Assembly (NCBI GenBank): GCA_949948775.1
Contig: CATLHC010000009.1
Coordinates: 1 to 53,981, forward strand
Source of the DNA: an uncultured Oscillospiraceae bacterium
Lineage (GTDB): Bacteria; Bacillota; Clostridia; Oscillospirales; Oscillospiraceae
Length of the DNA: 53,981 nt
Direction of reading: 5' to 3'
How positions within the stretch are numbered: position 1 is the stretch's first letter; the number at the start of each line of letters is the position of its first letter. The translations under genes and the position numbers were made by a program. Below are positions 42,048 through 51,150 of this stretch, piece by piece. The notes under the pieces are model-generated. The model did no database searches and had not been told where the DNA came from. It saw nothing but the letters and a program-made list of their open reading frames with translations.

Positions 42048-42252
42048 CCACCACCCTTACACACATTAGCAAATCATCAATGTTCTTCGGTCTTGCGGAA
42101 CACTTTTTTGCCAACTTTTTAGCAAGTTGACGTTTCACATCGTCTACACCTCTCGGCACCTCCTGCCGGCCTGAACTCACAATATAGGCATCCAAAATTT
42201 GAAGATTTTTCAATAGGAAAGAAACCTTTTCATTGTTATCGATATGCTTCAA
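41977..42252 (-). CDS. Small hypothetical protein in AT-rich DNA
   Basis: 91 codons from TTG 42252 (GAGGAG directly upstream) to 41977. The product is basic, with stretches such as [18 protein letters not shown], and looks coding in composition, but no family was recognised. The frame stays open upstream for several codons, so it may be the remainder of a longer gene. It lies just past the second sigK break in DNA clearly richer in A/T than the surroundings. Confidence 0.35.
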   Translation of the reverse strand: MKHIDNNEKVSFLLKNLQILDAYIVSSGRQEVPRGVDDVKRQLAKKLAKKCSARPKNIDDLLMCVRVVANQKVLSQKDGHILCSNEAPLRL

Positions 42253-42417
42253 AGTCTCCTCAATTTGTTCATAAGCCCTTTTTATTACAGTTCCTTACAT
42301 GAATAATTTGTGCCCATCTATTTCAACTCCCTGTTCCTTTTTGGCGGTATATGCACCGCTCCTCAAGTGTACAGGAAGGTTGGATTGTTTGAAAAACCCC
42401 CGCGTCAGCGGGTTCGT

Positions 42418-42639
42418 TCAACGGCGATTATACCGAGAAAATATTATGCCATAAACTTTCTCCGCTTTGAACACCCGGCTGAAGTAGGCGGGGGACAAAA
42501 AGGCCCGCTGGGCCACCTCCTCCAGCACAATCTTTTCCTGGTAGTGGGTGTTCAGGTATCGAATGGTGCGGTAGATCACATTGGAGGGGCGCACACCGGT
42601 GAAGTCAAAAATGCTGTCCATCAGGGTGTTACACTCCCG
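42418..42639 (-). pseudogene. AraC-family regulator fragment
   Basis: Encodes a linker and the first helix-turn-helix of an AraC protein (YLNTHYQEKIVLEEVAQRAF, then LSPAYFSRVFKAE). It lacks the N-terminal sensing domain, since a stop lies just upstream, and the second helix-turn-helix is replaced by an unrelated tail. It is a remnant unrelated to the complete AraC gene at 32856. Confidence 0.7.
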
Positions 42640-42757
42640 GTCCAGTCAGCTGCGCACAGCATCGAAATCGCGGCTGCGCTCCAACTGCACCAGGTAGTGG
42701 TGGTTGGCCTGGAGGGTCTTACCCGGGTCCGTCCTCGCCTCGATGGCCGCCCGACCG

Positions 42758-42850
42758 ATCGTGGACACGGTGAAGGCGCTGGAATACAACGGCGGCATTC
42801 CAAAGACACAGCTGGGCTCGGAGAATCTGGATGCGCTGGAGCGGGGGTGA
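42758..42850 (+). pseudogene. Fragment resembling the C-terminus of formate-tetrahydrofolate ligase
   Basis: 30 codons reading [20 protein letters not shown] and ENLDALERG before a stop, similar to the conserved ATVRALKYNGG..K..L..ENLEAL segment of Fhs. The preceding sequence does not match. Assigned by motif only. Confidence 0.4.
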
Positions 42851-42857
42851 GCCGACA

Positions 42858-42933
42858 GTCCAGATCCATATCCGCCAGGAAGCTGTCCGCATCCACCACC
42901 ATCTTTTTGGCAGGCGCGATGATGATCTGCATG
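42858..42933 (-). pseudogene. yaaA fragment (5' end)
   Basis: Starts with ATG 42933 behind GGAGGGG and encodes MQIIIAPAKKMVVDADSFLA, the typical start of YaaA (peroxide-stress, DUF328). The similarity ends after about 25 codons at the junction with the fhs-like remnant. Confidence 0.6.
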
Positions 42934-43072
42934 GCGTACCCCTCCTCCAGCGCTTCCCAAGGTCTCCCTCTGCCCAGCCGTCGCATCCCCCGGGGCGCGC
43001 CGGGTCCCTGGAGGACCGGCACAGGCCGCAGACGCCATGGGCGTCTGCGGCCTGTGTCGCGTGGGGAAAGGT

Positions 43073-44428
43073 TCAGCCGCGGAAGTTGGCCGGCTGTGTT
43101 TTCTTGATCTCCATGAACTCCCGGTAGAAGGGCATGAAAGTGTCTGCGTCGCGCACTACGCAGCCGGTGGGCTTATGGGCACGGATGAGGTCTCCGCACA
43201 TACCGCAGGTCATGCACACCCGCTTGGGGTCAATCCGGCCGGATTTGACGATCTCGTTTGCAAAATCCGGATTAGCGAAAGCCATCCGCCCGAAGAGCAT
43301 CCCGTCGCACAGTCCCTGCTCCACCGCGCCGGCGCTGTACAGGTCGGCGTACTGCCGCAGATAGGTGGGCGCGGAGGCGTAGATGGTCATCTCCGGCACG
43401 GCCCGTTTCACCGCGCCGATGCCCTGAATCATCCGGGCCAGCCCTGTGAATGGATGCTCGTCCGGCTGGTACTTGCCCTTGTCATAGGGGCGGGTGACGT
43501 GGGTGGTGGCATAGGGGTTTCCCATAGTCAGGTCCACCATGGTCAGCCCGTAGTCCTCCCGCAGCTCCCGCACCAGGCGGATGGGTTCACTCAGGTCGGG
43601 TTCCAGACCGCCGCCCTCGCGCACTCCGAAGCCCCAGGGATAGGGGTATCCATCATAGATCCCCAGGCGGCATGTGACCATGTAGTCCGGGCCCTCATGG
43701 ACCCGGGCGGCCGCGATGCTGTTCTTCAGCAGCCGTGTGCGGCCCTCATAGCTGCCGCCGTAGGGTCCGGGCCGGGTGTAGGCGGAGGACAACTCGGCCA
43801 GCAGGTAGCCGTGGCAGCTCTTAATGTCCACGGCGTCGAACCCGGCCCGCTTGGCCAGCGCCGCCGCCTGGCCGAACTTCTCCTCCAGCCCCTTCAAGTA
43901 GTCGTCGGAGGCGATACAGGAGTCGTCCGCCGTGCGGTACTGCTCCAGCTCCGGGTGGCGGTAGGCGATGATGGGCGCGGGCCGGTTACCGGGGTTGGAG
44001 TAGCGCCCGCTGTGGTTGGCCTGGAAGATCAGGTAGGGCGCAAAACCGTTGGCCTCCAACCCGGCCTGTTTGACCGCTTCAGTGAGGCGCTGGTACTGGG
44101 GCAGGTTTTTTTCATCCAATAGCAGCTGGGTCTGGGAGGAGCGGCCCTCCTCCACGATGGAGATGGCCTCGAACCAGATCACCGCGCTGCCGCCCCTGGC
44201 CTCGTTTACGTAGCGGCGGGTGGTAAACTCCGATGGCGAACCGTCCGGCAGGGAGTCCGCCCCCTCCATGGGGGCCACCCCCAGGCGGTTGGGGAGCTGG
44301 CGCCCGCCCACCGTCAGCGGCTGGGCTAGGATGTCGGTTCGCTCGGCGAAGGGGAGTTCCAGTCCCAGCGCGGCGGCGGTCTTTTTGACCTCATCCAGCG
44401 TTTTGTAATGGAATCGTTCGTGCGGCAT
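43073..44428 (-). CDS. OYE-type flavin oxidoreductase, short form
   Basis: 451-residue FMN-barrel reductase (GVAPMEGADS, IFQANHSGRYS, CHGYLLAELSSAYTR, DGMLFGRMAFANPDF) ending with a cysteine cluster CMTCGMC plus a later Cys, but without the FAD/NAD half present in the two enzymes at 34 and 36 kb. It must therefore take electrons from a separate carrier or NADH directly. ATG 44428 follows AGGAGG. It is the last gene of the leftward cluster; a role in reducing an unsaturated intermediate is likely but the substrate is unknown. Confidence 0.88.
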   Translation of the reverse strand: MPHERFHYKTLDEVKKTAAALGLELPFAERTDILAQPLTVGGRQLPNRLGVAPMEGADSLPDGSPSEFTTRRYVNEARGGSAVIWFEAISIVEEGRSSQTQLLLDEKNLPQYQRLTEAVKQAGLEANGFAPYLIFQANHSGRYSNPGNRPAPIIAYRHPELEQYRTADDSCIASDDYLKGLEEKFGQAAALAKRAGFDAVDIKSCHGYLLAELSSAYTRPGPYGGSYEGRTRLLKNSIAAARVHEGPDYMVTCRLGIYDGYPYPWGFGVREGGGLEPDLSEPIRLVRELREDYGLTMVDLTMGNPYATTHVTRPYDKGKYQPDEHPFTGLARMIQGIGAVKRAVPEMTIYASAPTYLRQYADLYSAGAVEQGLCDGMLFGRMAFANPDFANEIVKSGRIDPKRVCMTCGMCGDLIRAHKPTGCVVRDADTFMPFYREFMEIKKTQPANFRG

Positions 44429-44462
44429 GGCAGATCCTCCTATTCGTTTCGTGTGCCGCCCG

Positions 44463-45155
44463 TCAGCCGAAGACACCGGCCAGCAGCGGCGTCAGCGGGA
44501 GCACCAGGGCCAGGGCGGGCAGCAGGTCGATCAGCGGATAGTCCCGGATTCCGGCCATCCGCATCCCTGCGGCGATGGTAAGCGCACCGCCACAGGCGAT
44601 GAAATTGGCGGTCATGGGGGCATCCATGATGGGCATCAGCACCCGGGCCAGCAGGAAGACCAGGGTGAACGACCCCAACTGCGGGAGAGCGATGAGGCTG
44701 ACTGAGGGCCCCAGGCTGCTGCCGAACACGATGGCGGAGAAGAAGTCCAGCATGGCCTTGGAGGATATCTGGGCCCGGTCCCCGCTGAAGCTCTCCACCA
44801 TTACCGCGTACAGCCCGAATCCGCTGGCGCACAGCACCGCCGTCACCGTGACGTACTGCTCCATGTCGAACCCCTCCGGGCGGGGGATCCGCCGCAGCGC
44901 GGCGTCCAGCCCGCGGGCCGCACCCCGCTCCAGGTGCAGGGCATGGCCCAACCAGCCCCCCAGGATGACCGCCAGCGTCACGATAGGCATTTGGGCGGCC
45001 TTGCAGACGGAGAGCATCCCGTTGCAGATGGCGGTGAGTCCGAACAGCCGGGGAAGCAGCGCGCGCATGTCCTCACCGATCCACCGCCGCAGCAGACTGC
45101 CCAGCAGGCCGCCTGCGAACACCCCCGCACAGCAGGTGAGCATACCCACCGGCAT
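44463..45155 (-). CDS. DUF554 membrane protein
   Basis: 230-residue integral membrane protein with about seven hydrophobic segments (for example residues 5-20, 55-72, 90-118, 140-170). The N-terminal GGLLGSLLRRWIGEDMRALL, the LFGLTAICNGM stretch and NFIACGGALTIAAGMRM are characteristic of DUF554 (YdfK/YqgA). The transported or sensed compound is unknown for the family. It lies in the middle of a catabolic cluster, 19 bases after the flavoprotein stop. Confidence 0.85.
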   Translation of the reverse strand: MPVGMLTCCAGVFAGGLLGSLLRRWIGEDMRALLPRLFGLTAICNGMLSVCKAAQMPIVTLAVILGGWLGHALHLERGAARGLDAALRRIPRPEGFDMEQYVTVTAVLCASGFGLYAVMVESFSGDRAQISSKAMLDFFSAIVFGSSLGPSVSLIALPQLGSFTLVFLLARVLMPIMDAPMTANFIACGGALTIAAGMRMAGIRDYPLIDLLPALALVLPLTPLLAGVFG

Positions 45156-45174
45156 CCCGATCCCCCCTCGTCCG

Positions 45175-47148
45175 TCAGTCTATGTTCCCGGTCTCCCGGT
45201 AAGAGCGCCAGATGTTCTCGAAGAAGTCGTCGTCCTCCGGAATCGGGCGCACGGGGCGCCAGGCGGCCGTGCATACGCCGTCCCTGTCGCAGGAAATCTC
45301 CTGGACCATGCCGCTGCGTCCCCCGTCGTCGAGGGCGAAGGTGAATGCGTCGGGCAGGCAGTCGTAGGGCTTGTGCCCCGCGGGGTCGGTGTAGAGCGCA
45401 CTGCCTCGGCTCCTGCCGCCCTGGGCGATGTAGTCCAGCATGGCGCTCAGATAGGCCCGCTGGGCGATCAGCGTGTCCCGCAGGAGGAACAGCCGGAAGA
45501 GCTCCCCGGCGTTCCGGACGCCGGCCCGGGCCGGGAGCCCATGCAGCGTCTCCTGGACGGCCTCCAGGCCGTCGCGCAGGGCGCGCTCATTACGGATGGC
45601 CCCGCCGCACTTGCTCATGCGGCGACCCGCCTCCGCCCAGAGCTGGCGGACGCTGTCTCCGCCGCGCTCCAGCGCCGCCTGGGCCAGACCGCCCATCTCG
45701 CGCAGGGCGTCGGCGGCCAGCGCTGTGAAGGCGGCCTCGTCCTCCCCGTCCGGCAGGCCCGGGCGCCGGGCGGCGATATACTGGGCCGCGCGGGTGCTGC
45801 CCACCTGGCCCGCGTTGAGGGCGCTCCCTCCCGGGCGGTAGACGCCGTGGCTCCCGGCGGCCTCGCCTACCGCGAACAGGCCCTCCACGTCGGTGCGCCA
45901 CCAGCAGTCCACTGCCAGCCCACCGTTGTTGTGCTGGGCGCACAGGGCGATCTCCAGCGGCTGGACCGCCAGATCGATCCCTCGGTCCCGATAAAACTCC
46001 ACCGCCGGAGCGTTCATGTGCTGCAAGCGCTGGATAGGGGTGCCGAAGCAGGCCCCGGCGCGGCGCAGATAGGTCTGGGCCTCCGGCTCCAGCTCGTCGT
46101 AGGAGAAGGCCCCGCCCAGGGGGTTGGTGCGGTAATCCAGATACACCCGGCGGCCCTTCTGTGTCTCCAGATAGACCAAGATGTCGATGATGGAGCTGCC
46201 GTCCGCCACCTTGCGCACGTCGAAGGGCCACTGATAGCCCTTCAGGAACAGCTTGGAGAGCATCTGGGCGGGCCTGGAGAAGAGGTCCATCAGGAACTCC
46301 CGCTCGTCGCTGCCATCCGGCTGACAGGAGTACACCCGAGGCAGGACCTGCATGTAGGTGCCCGAGACGTTCCACCGCGGCCGGACCGAGGCCAGGCCGT
46401 ACTGCCACTCGGTGAGGTTGCGGCCCTTGGCCCCCGCCTCCAGCGCCAGGCCGGTGGCTCCGTGGTGCCCGGCGGGGTAGACGCTGTCGGCGTACATCCC
46501 AGCGGGGCCGCCGGTGGCCCAGACCAAGTTCCTGCACCGTACGAGGAAAAACCGGGGTGCCGGGCCCCGGGCGGCCGTGTCCAGGCAGAGCAGGCCGTAC
46601 ACCTTCTCCCCGTCGCCCAAGATCTGGACCACCAGGGCGTGATCCAGCATGGGAACGCCCTGGTCCCGCACGGCAGCCTCCAGCCGCTCGGTCATCTGCC
46701 GGCTGGTGTAGGGCCCCACGCTGGTGGCGCGGCGGCGGGGGTCGTGATCCGTTTTATAGCCCACGAACTGGCCGTAGCGGTCCCGGGGGAAGGGCACGCC
46801 CAACTCCACCAGGCGCAGAAAGCCCTGGGCGGAGAGCGCGGCCTCGCACAGGGCGATGTCGCCGTCCACGCAGCCCCCCTCGAACAGAGTCCGGGCCATC
46901 TCGCCCACGCTGTCCGGCTCACCCCCCGAGAGGGTGAGCTTATAATAGGTCTGCTTGTCACTGCCCGTGTTGCGGCTGGTGCCGGCCAGGCGGTTCTCCG
47001 TCAGCAGCAGGACGTCCCGCTGCCCATACCGCCAGAGGCGGTCGGCAGCGCTGTAGCCCGCGGCGCCGCTGCCCACCACCGCCGTGCCGCATACGACCAC
47101 GTCTGCGCACAGGTCTTCCGCCATGAAAACCCGCTGTGTCATGGCCAT
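45175..47148 (-). CDS. FrdA-like FAD-dependent oxidoreductase
   Basis: 657-residue flavoprotein of the succinate dehydrogenase/fumarate reductase/aspartate oxidase superfamily. FAD binding: VVGSGAAGYSAADRLW near the N-terminus, LAGTSRNTGSDK, and the second motif WWRTDVEGLFAVGEAAGSHG with GGSALNAGQVGSTRA. A helical C-terminal domain follows (about 490-600). No signal peptide or FMN-binding domain is present, so it is cytoplasmic. It probably reduces or oxidises a C-C bond of a hydroxylated carboxylate or ring. ATG 47148 sits behind AGGAGGGAGGGG; ATG 47142 is an alternative. Confidence 0.85.
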   Translation of the reverse strand: MAMTQRVFMAEDLCADVVVCGTAVVGSGAAGYSAADRLWRYGQRDVLLLTENRLAGTSRNTGSDKQTYYKLTLSGGEPDSVGEMARTLFEGGCVDGDIALCEAALSAQGFLRLVELGVPFPRDRYGQFVGYKTDHDPRRRATSVGPYTSRQMTERLEAAVRDQGVPMLDHALVVQILGDGEKVYGLLCLDTAARGPAPRFFLVRCRNLVWATGGPAGMYADSVYPAGHHGATGLALEAGAKGRNLTEWQYGLASVRPRWNVSGTYMQVLPRVYSCQPDGSDEREFLMDLFSRPAQMLSKLFLKGYQWPFDVRKVADGSSIIDILVYLETQKGRRVYLDYRTNPLGGAFSYDELEPEAQTYLRRAGACFGTPIQRLQHMNAPAVEFYRDRGIDLAVQPLEIALCAQHNNGGLAVDCWWRTDVEGLFAVGEAAGSHGVYRPGGSALNAGQVGSTRAAQYIAARRPGLPDGEDEAAFTALAADALREMGGLAQAALERGGDSVRQLWAEAGRRMSKCGGAIRNERALRDGLEAVQETLHGLPARAGVRNAGELFRLFLLRDTLIAQRAYLSAMLDYIAQGGRSRGSALYTDPAGHKPYDCLPDAFTFALDDGGRSGMVQEISCDRDGVCTAAWRPVRPIPEDDDFFENIWRSYRETGNID

Positions 47149-47159
47149 CCCCTCCCTCC

Positions 47160-47927
47160 TCACAGGCGCTGGATATGGAAGCCGCCGTCTACATCGATGT
47201 AGTTCCCGGTGGTATAGGAAAACTTGTCGCTGCACAGGGCACTGACCGCCCCGGCCACGTCCTCCGGCCGGCCCCAGCGGGCGATGGGGAAGGCGTTGGC
47301 TGCAATCAGCTTGTCGTACTTCTCTTTGACGGTGCTGGTCATGTCGGTGGCGATGACGCCGGGGCGCACCTCGTTGACCAGGATGCCCTCCCCCGCCAGC
47401 CGGTCTGCGAACAGGGCGGTGAGCATGGACACGCCCGCCTTGGACACGCAGTACTCCCCACGGCTGACGCTGGACACCACCGCGCTGCAGCTGGACACGT
47501 TGACGATGACGCCCTTGCGCCCATCCAGCGGCTCCTGGGCGATCATCTGCTTTGCCACCGCTTGGGTGAGGAACATGCAGCCCTTGGTGTTGATGCCCAC
47601 CACCCGATCGAAGCTCTCCTCGGTCATCTCCAGCAGGTCCACCCGCTCCTTCGGGGCCACGCCTGCGTTGTTGACCAGCACGTCGATGCGTCCGAAGGCG
47701 CACACGGCCTCCGACACGATGCGCAGCCGGTCTGCCTGGACGCCCACGTCGGCCTGCACATAGGCGCAGGGAATGCCCAGGGCCGTCAAACTGTCCAGCG
47801 CGGCCTGGTTGCGCTCCTGTGGGCCGGTGGCAACCATGACGATCTGGAAGCCGTCCAGCCCCAGCTGCCTGGCGATGGCCAGGCCGATGCCTCGGCTGGA
47901 GCCGGTGACAATGGCAGTCTTTTTCAT
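47160..47927 (-). CDS. SDR-family oxidoreductase (3-ketoacyl-ACP reductase-like)
   Basis: 255-residue short-chain dehydrogenase: cofactor motif TGSSRGIG near residue 10, NNAGV near 90, catalytic serine in VSSCSA and the Tyr/Lys pair in EYCVSKAG. It ends with TTGNYIDVDGGFH. Classical SDR of the FabG-like group, often active on sugar acids, polyols or steroids. ATG 47927 follows GAGGAGGAAG. Eleven bases separate it from the flavoprotein gene downstream. Confidence 0.9.
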   Translation of the reverse strand: MKKTAIVTGSSRGIGLAIARQLGLDGFQIVMVATGPQERNQAALDSLTALGIPCAYVQADVGVQADRLRIVSEAVCAFGRIDVLVNNAGVAPKERVDLLEMTEESFDRVVGINTKGCMFLTQAVAKQMIAQEPLDGRKGVIVNVSSCSAVVSSVSRGEYCVSKAGVSMLTALFADRLAGEGILVNEVRPGVIATDMTSTVKEKYDKLIAANAFPIARWGRPEDVAGAVSALCSDKFSYTTGNYIDVDGGFHIQRL

Positions 47928-47974
47928 GGGAACTTCCTCCTCGATTACAAAGTCCATATGGCCCCCGGAACGCC

Positions 47975-49021
47975 CTATGGCCGGACGATTACTTTGATGC
48001 TCCCACTGACCGGGTCCAACGCGGTGTCCAGCGCCGTCTGGAGCTGGTCCAGCGGGAAGGTGTGGGTGATGAACTGCTCCATAGGCAGCTCCCGGGCGGC
48101 GGCGATCGCGATGGGGAAATCCCAGCAGTAGCCCTGCGCACCCTGAATGTGGATCTCGTGGGTGATCAGCCGCCCGGCGGGGAAGCTGACCATGGGCTGC
48201 TCATAGATGCCCACGGCGGTGCAGGTGCCGTTCTTCTTCAGCGCCATCACCGCCTGGTTGAAACAGATCTCCCGCCCCACGCACTCGAAGCTCTTGTCCA
48301 CACCCTTCCCGCCGGTGAGCTGGGAGAGGTTCTGCTCCAGGTCCTGGCTTCCGCTGTTGACGGTATGGGTGGCGCCCAGGCGCAGGGCCGCCTCCAGGCG
48401 CCGGTCGGACAGGTCGGCGATGATGATCTGGGATGCACCGCAGCGGCGGCAGATGGCGGCCACCATCATGCCGATGGCCCCGGCGCCGACGATGAGCACA
48501 GTTTCGCCCAAGCCCACCTGGGCGCGGCGCACCGCATGGGTGGCCACGGAGAGCGGTTCGATGAGCGCGCCGGCCTCATAACTCAGCTCCTGGGGCAGCT
48601 CATAGACATAAGGGGCCTTGACCACCACGTAGTCCGCCATGGCCCCGTCGCCCAGGCGGTAGGTGAAGGAGATGTTCTCGCAGTAGGAATACTGTCCGTG
48701 GCGGCAGGCGTCGCACTGGCCGCAGGTGATGCAGGGCTCCACCGTCACCCGCATGCCCGGCCTCACGTTGGACACGCCGGCGCCTGCGGCGGCCACATCG
48801 CCGGAGAACTCGTGACCGATGGTGACGGGCAGGGGCGCAGAGGGGTGCAGTCCGCGGGCGATATGCAGGTCGCTGCCGCAGATGGCGCTGGCGCGCACCT
48901 TGACCAGCACCTCGTCCGGGGCCAGGCCCTGAATCGTGCGCTCCAGAAAACGGGTCTTGAAGGGCTCGTACACCTCGCCCACCCGGTTTAGCAACGGAAA
49001 TTCGATCGTTGACATGGTCAT
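47975..49021 (-). CDS. Zinc-dependent medium-chain dehydrogenase (polyol dehydrogenase-like)
   Basis: 348-residue MDR enzyme. The catalytic zinc site is formed by ICGSDLH and GHEFSG; the structural zinc loop is CITCGQCDACRHGQYSYC; the NAD site is LIVGAGAIGMMVAAI. Similarity in arrangement is to sorbitol/threonine/L-idonate dehydrogenases, which oxidise a secondary alcohol of a polyol or sugar acid. Two start codons (49021 and 49015) are near GGAAG. It lies between the epimerase and SDR genes in one direction. Confidence 0.9.
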   Translation of the reverse strand: MTMSTIEFPLLNRVGEVYEPFKTRFLERTIQGLAPDEVLVKVRASAICGSDLHIARGLHPSAPLPVTIGHEFSGDVAAAGAGVSNVRPGMRVTVEPCITCGQCDACRHGQYSYCENISFTYRLGDGAMADYVVVKAPYVYELPQELSYEAGALIEPLSVATHAVRRAQVGLGETVLIVGAGAIGMMVAAICRRCGASQIIIADLSDRRLEAALRLGATHTVNSGSQDLEQNLSQLTGGKGVDKSFECVGREICFNQAVMALKKNGTCTAVGIYEQPMVSFPAGRLITHEIHIQGAQGYCWDFPIAIAAARELPMEQFITHTFPLDQLQTALDTALDPVSGSIKVIVRP

Positions 49022-49071
49022 GCTTCCTTTTCACATAGGTTTTGGATCGAGGTCATGAATCGCAGCGGCGC

Positions 49072-49926
49072 TTATGCCCCCGCGCCGGAGACCTGGCCGA
49101 AAAAGCCCTGCAGATAGCGCAGCCCCGCCAGGGCCAGCTCGTCCGGCCCCTCATGCACTTGGGTCCAGCTGCTGTCCAGCCCGCCCAGGGCGAAGGTCTC
49201 CATGGTGATATGGCCGGAGTAGCCGTAGCGGACCAGCAGACCCAGCACCTCCTCCCAGGGCACGATGCCCTGTCCGGGAGCGCCCCGGTTGTTGGCGCAG
49301 GCGTGAAAGTGGTCCACCCGGCCGCTCCGCAGGGCGGCCTCCAGCGCACCGCCGAGATCCTTCTCCTCCAGGCAGGCGTGGTAGGTGTCGAAGTGCAGGC
49401 CCACGTTGGGCGCGCCGATGTCGTCAATCAGGGCCAGCACCTGGGCCGAGGTGTTGCACACGCTGGTTCGGTAGCGGTTGAGGGGTTCCAATGAGAGGGT
49501 GACGCCGCAGTCCGCCGCCCGGCGGGAGAGTTCCCGCAGGCCGGTGACGGCCAGCTCCCACTCCCGCGCCCGCTCATCCGCGCCAAGCCAGTGGCGCTTG
49601 CCGCCCCCGGCGTAGAGGGGGCCGCACAGCACGCTGGCGCCCAGCGTCCGCCCGGTCTCCAGGCAGCCGGTCAAATAGTCCATGGTGGCGGCGCGCACCG
49701 ACGGATCGAAGCTGGACAGATCCCGCCCCGGCCCCAGCGCGGCACACAGGGTGACGGGCAGCCCTGTCTCGGCCAGCTCCCGCCGGAGCGCGTCAGGGAC
49801 CTCCGGCACGGTCATGGGCAGCTCAACGGCGGTAAAACCCATCCGGGCCGCACGGGTGGGCAGGCCCAGGCAGTCCGGCCCCAGGCCGGCGCACCAGTTC
49901 CAAAGGTTGATGCCAAGGGGGTTCAT
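49072..49926 (-). CDS. Sugar 3-epimerase/isomerase of the xylose-isomerase-like TIM-barrel family
   Basis: 284-residue TIM barrel with the metal-binding residues of the D-tagatose/D-psicose 3-epimerase group in order: Glu in LSLEPLNRYRT, Asp in GLHFDTYHACLEE, His in DHFHACANNRGAPGQG, and Glu in ITMETFALGG. It probably epimerises a ketose or a keto sugar acid in the pathway. Length is typical. It is followed by the dehydrogenase gene 50 bases downstream and preceded by the LacI regulator. Confidence 0.88.
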   Translation of the reverse strand: MNPLGINLWNWCAGLGPDCLGLPTRAARMGFTAVELPMTVPEVPDALRRELAETGLPVTLCAALGPGRDLSSFDPSVRAATMDYLTGCLETGRTLGASVLCGPLYAGGGKRHWLGADERAREWELAVTGLRELSRRAADCGVTLSLEPLNRYRTSVCNTSAQVLALIDDIGAPNVGLHFDTYHACLEEKDLGGALEAALRSGRVDHFHACANNRGAPGQGIVPWEEVLGLLVRYGYSGHITMETFALGGLDSSWTQVHEGPDELALAGLRYLQGFFGQVSGAGA

Positions 49927-49974
49927 GGGAGGCCTCCTCCATATGCGGCACGCACGCCACCGCGGGGTGTGCGG

Positions 49975-50991
49975 TCAGTCCGTGGAGCCGCGGATAATCA
50001 GGTCCACGTCCAGCACCGTCTGCACGGGCGGCGGGAGCTGGCCGTTCTTGTCTTTATATTCGATCTGGCGGATCAGACTCTTGGCGGCGGCCACGCCGAT
50101 CTCCCTCAGGGGCTGGGAGATGGTGGACAACGGGGGTTCCACCATGGAGGACAGCCCCACGTTGTCGAAGCCCATCACCGACACCTGCTCCGGGATGCGC
50201 ACCCCCAGCTCGTGCAGGGCGTGGAGGATCACGAAGGCTTTGGGGTCGCTGGTGGCAAAGAAGGCGTCCGGCGGGTCAGGCAGGGCCATGGCGTCTCGGG
50301 TGAGCTGATAGAAGCTGTCCGGGCCGCTGTTGATCTCCCGCAGGACCAGCTGGTCGTCATAGGGCACGCCCGCGTCCTGCAAGGCCTGGCAATAGCCCCG
50401 ATAGCGCTCACGGTAGAGGAACAGCTCCTCCCGCCCGTAGGCCAAGGCGATGCGCCGCCGCCCCGAACGCAGGAGATACCGCGTGGCGGTATAGGCAGCG
50501 CGGAAATTGTCCACGGCCACCGTGTCCACCACCCGAACGTCCTCCTCGGTGAAACGATTGGCGATCACCACGGGGAAGCCCTCCTCCCGCAGCCTGCGCC
50601 CGCTGCTGTTCTGGCCCGCGTTGCAGCACAGCAGGAAGCCGTCGATCCAGCGGGCCTTCATCTTCTCGATGTATGCGTTCTCCGCGTCGCTGTCCTCATC
50701 AGTGTTGCACAGCACCACCATGAAGCCGTATTTACGGGCCACGGCCTCCACGCCCCGGGTGATGGCGGGGAAGATCAGGTTGTCGATGCTGGGCAGCATC
50801 AGGCAGATGGTGTTGCTGCGGCGCAGCTTCAGGCTCTTGGCCAGTGCGTTGGACTGATAGCCGGTGCGGGCCAGCATCGCCTGCACCTTCTTCCGGGTGG
50901 CCTCGTTGACGCAGCTCTTGCCGTTGATGACGCGGGAGACCGTGCTGGGAGACACCCCCACTGCCTCCGCGATGTCCTTGATGCTTGCCAT
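49975..50991 (-). CDS. LacI-family transcriptional regulator
   Basis: 338-residue repressor: N-terminal helix-turn-helix and hinge (IKDIAEAVGVSPSTVSRVI) and a periplasmic-binding-protein-like effector domain (NTICLMLPSIDNLIFPAI, VVDTVAVDNFRAA, VMGFDNVGLSSM). ATG 50991 is at the start of the DNA-binding domain and follows AAGGAG; upstream codons in the same frame are not conserved in character. It is encoded within the cluster, between dehydratase and epimerase, and very likely controls it in response to a sugar or sugar acid. Confidence 0.92.
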   Translation of the reverse strand: MASIKDIAEAVGVSPSTVSRVINGKSCVNEATRKKVQAMLARTGYQSNALAKSLKLRRSNTICLMLPSIDNLIFPAITRGVEAVARKYGFMVVLCNTDEDSDAENAYIEKMKARWIDGFLLCCNAGQNSSGRRLREEGFPVVIANRFTEEDVRVVDTVAVDNFRAAYTATRYLLRSGRRRIALAYGREELFLYRERYRGYCQALQDAGVPYDDQLVLREINSGPDSFYQLTRDAMALPDPPDAFFATSDPKAFVILHALHELGVRIPEQVSVMGFDNVGLSSMVEPPLSTISQPLREIGVAAAKSLIRQIEYKDKNGQLPPPVQTVLDVDLIIRGSTD

Positions 50992-51096
50992 ATGCCATAC
51001 GCTCCTTTTCTGGATTGTGATCGGCCCCGCACGCCGCCGCGGCCCCATCAGGGCGCAACGCCGCGCGGGGAGGCCCCCGCCTTCCCGGTCTCTATC

Positions 51097-51114
51097 GAAA
51101 ACGCCCGAAGGGCG
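51097..51114 (-). terminator. Short terminator-like hairpin after the dehydratase gene
   Basis: CGCCC (51102-51106) / GGGCG (51110-51114) with a 3-base loop; on the minus strand TTTTCG follows. A short but GC-only stem, possibly a partial terminator before lacI. Confidence 0.45.
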
Positions 51115-51150
51115 GAGCACCTGTCTCGACCGCACCGGAGCGATGGCGGG

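Noticed and set aside
42310-43107. 265-codon + strand frame
   Set aside because: It is antisense to the araC and yaaA remnants and has no recognisable domain; only the short fhs-like stretch in another frame looks real.
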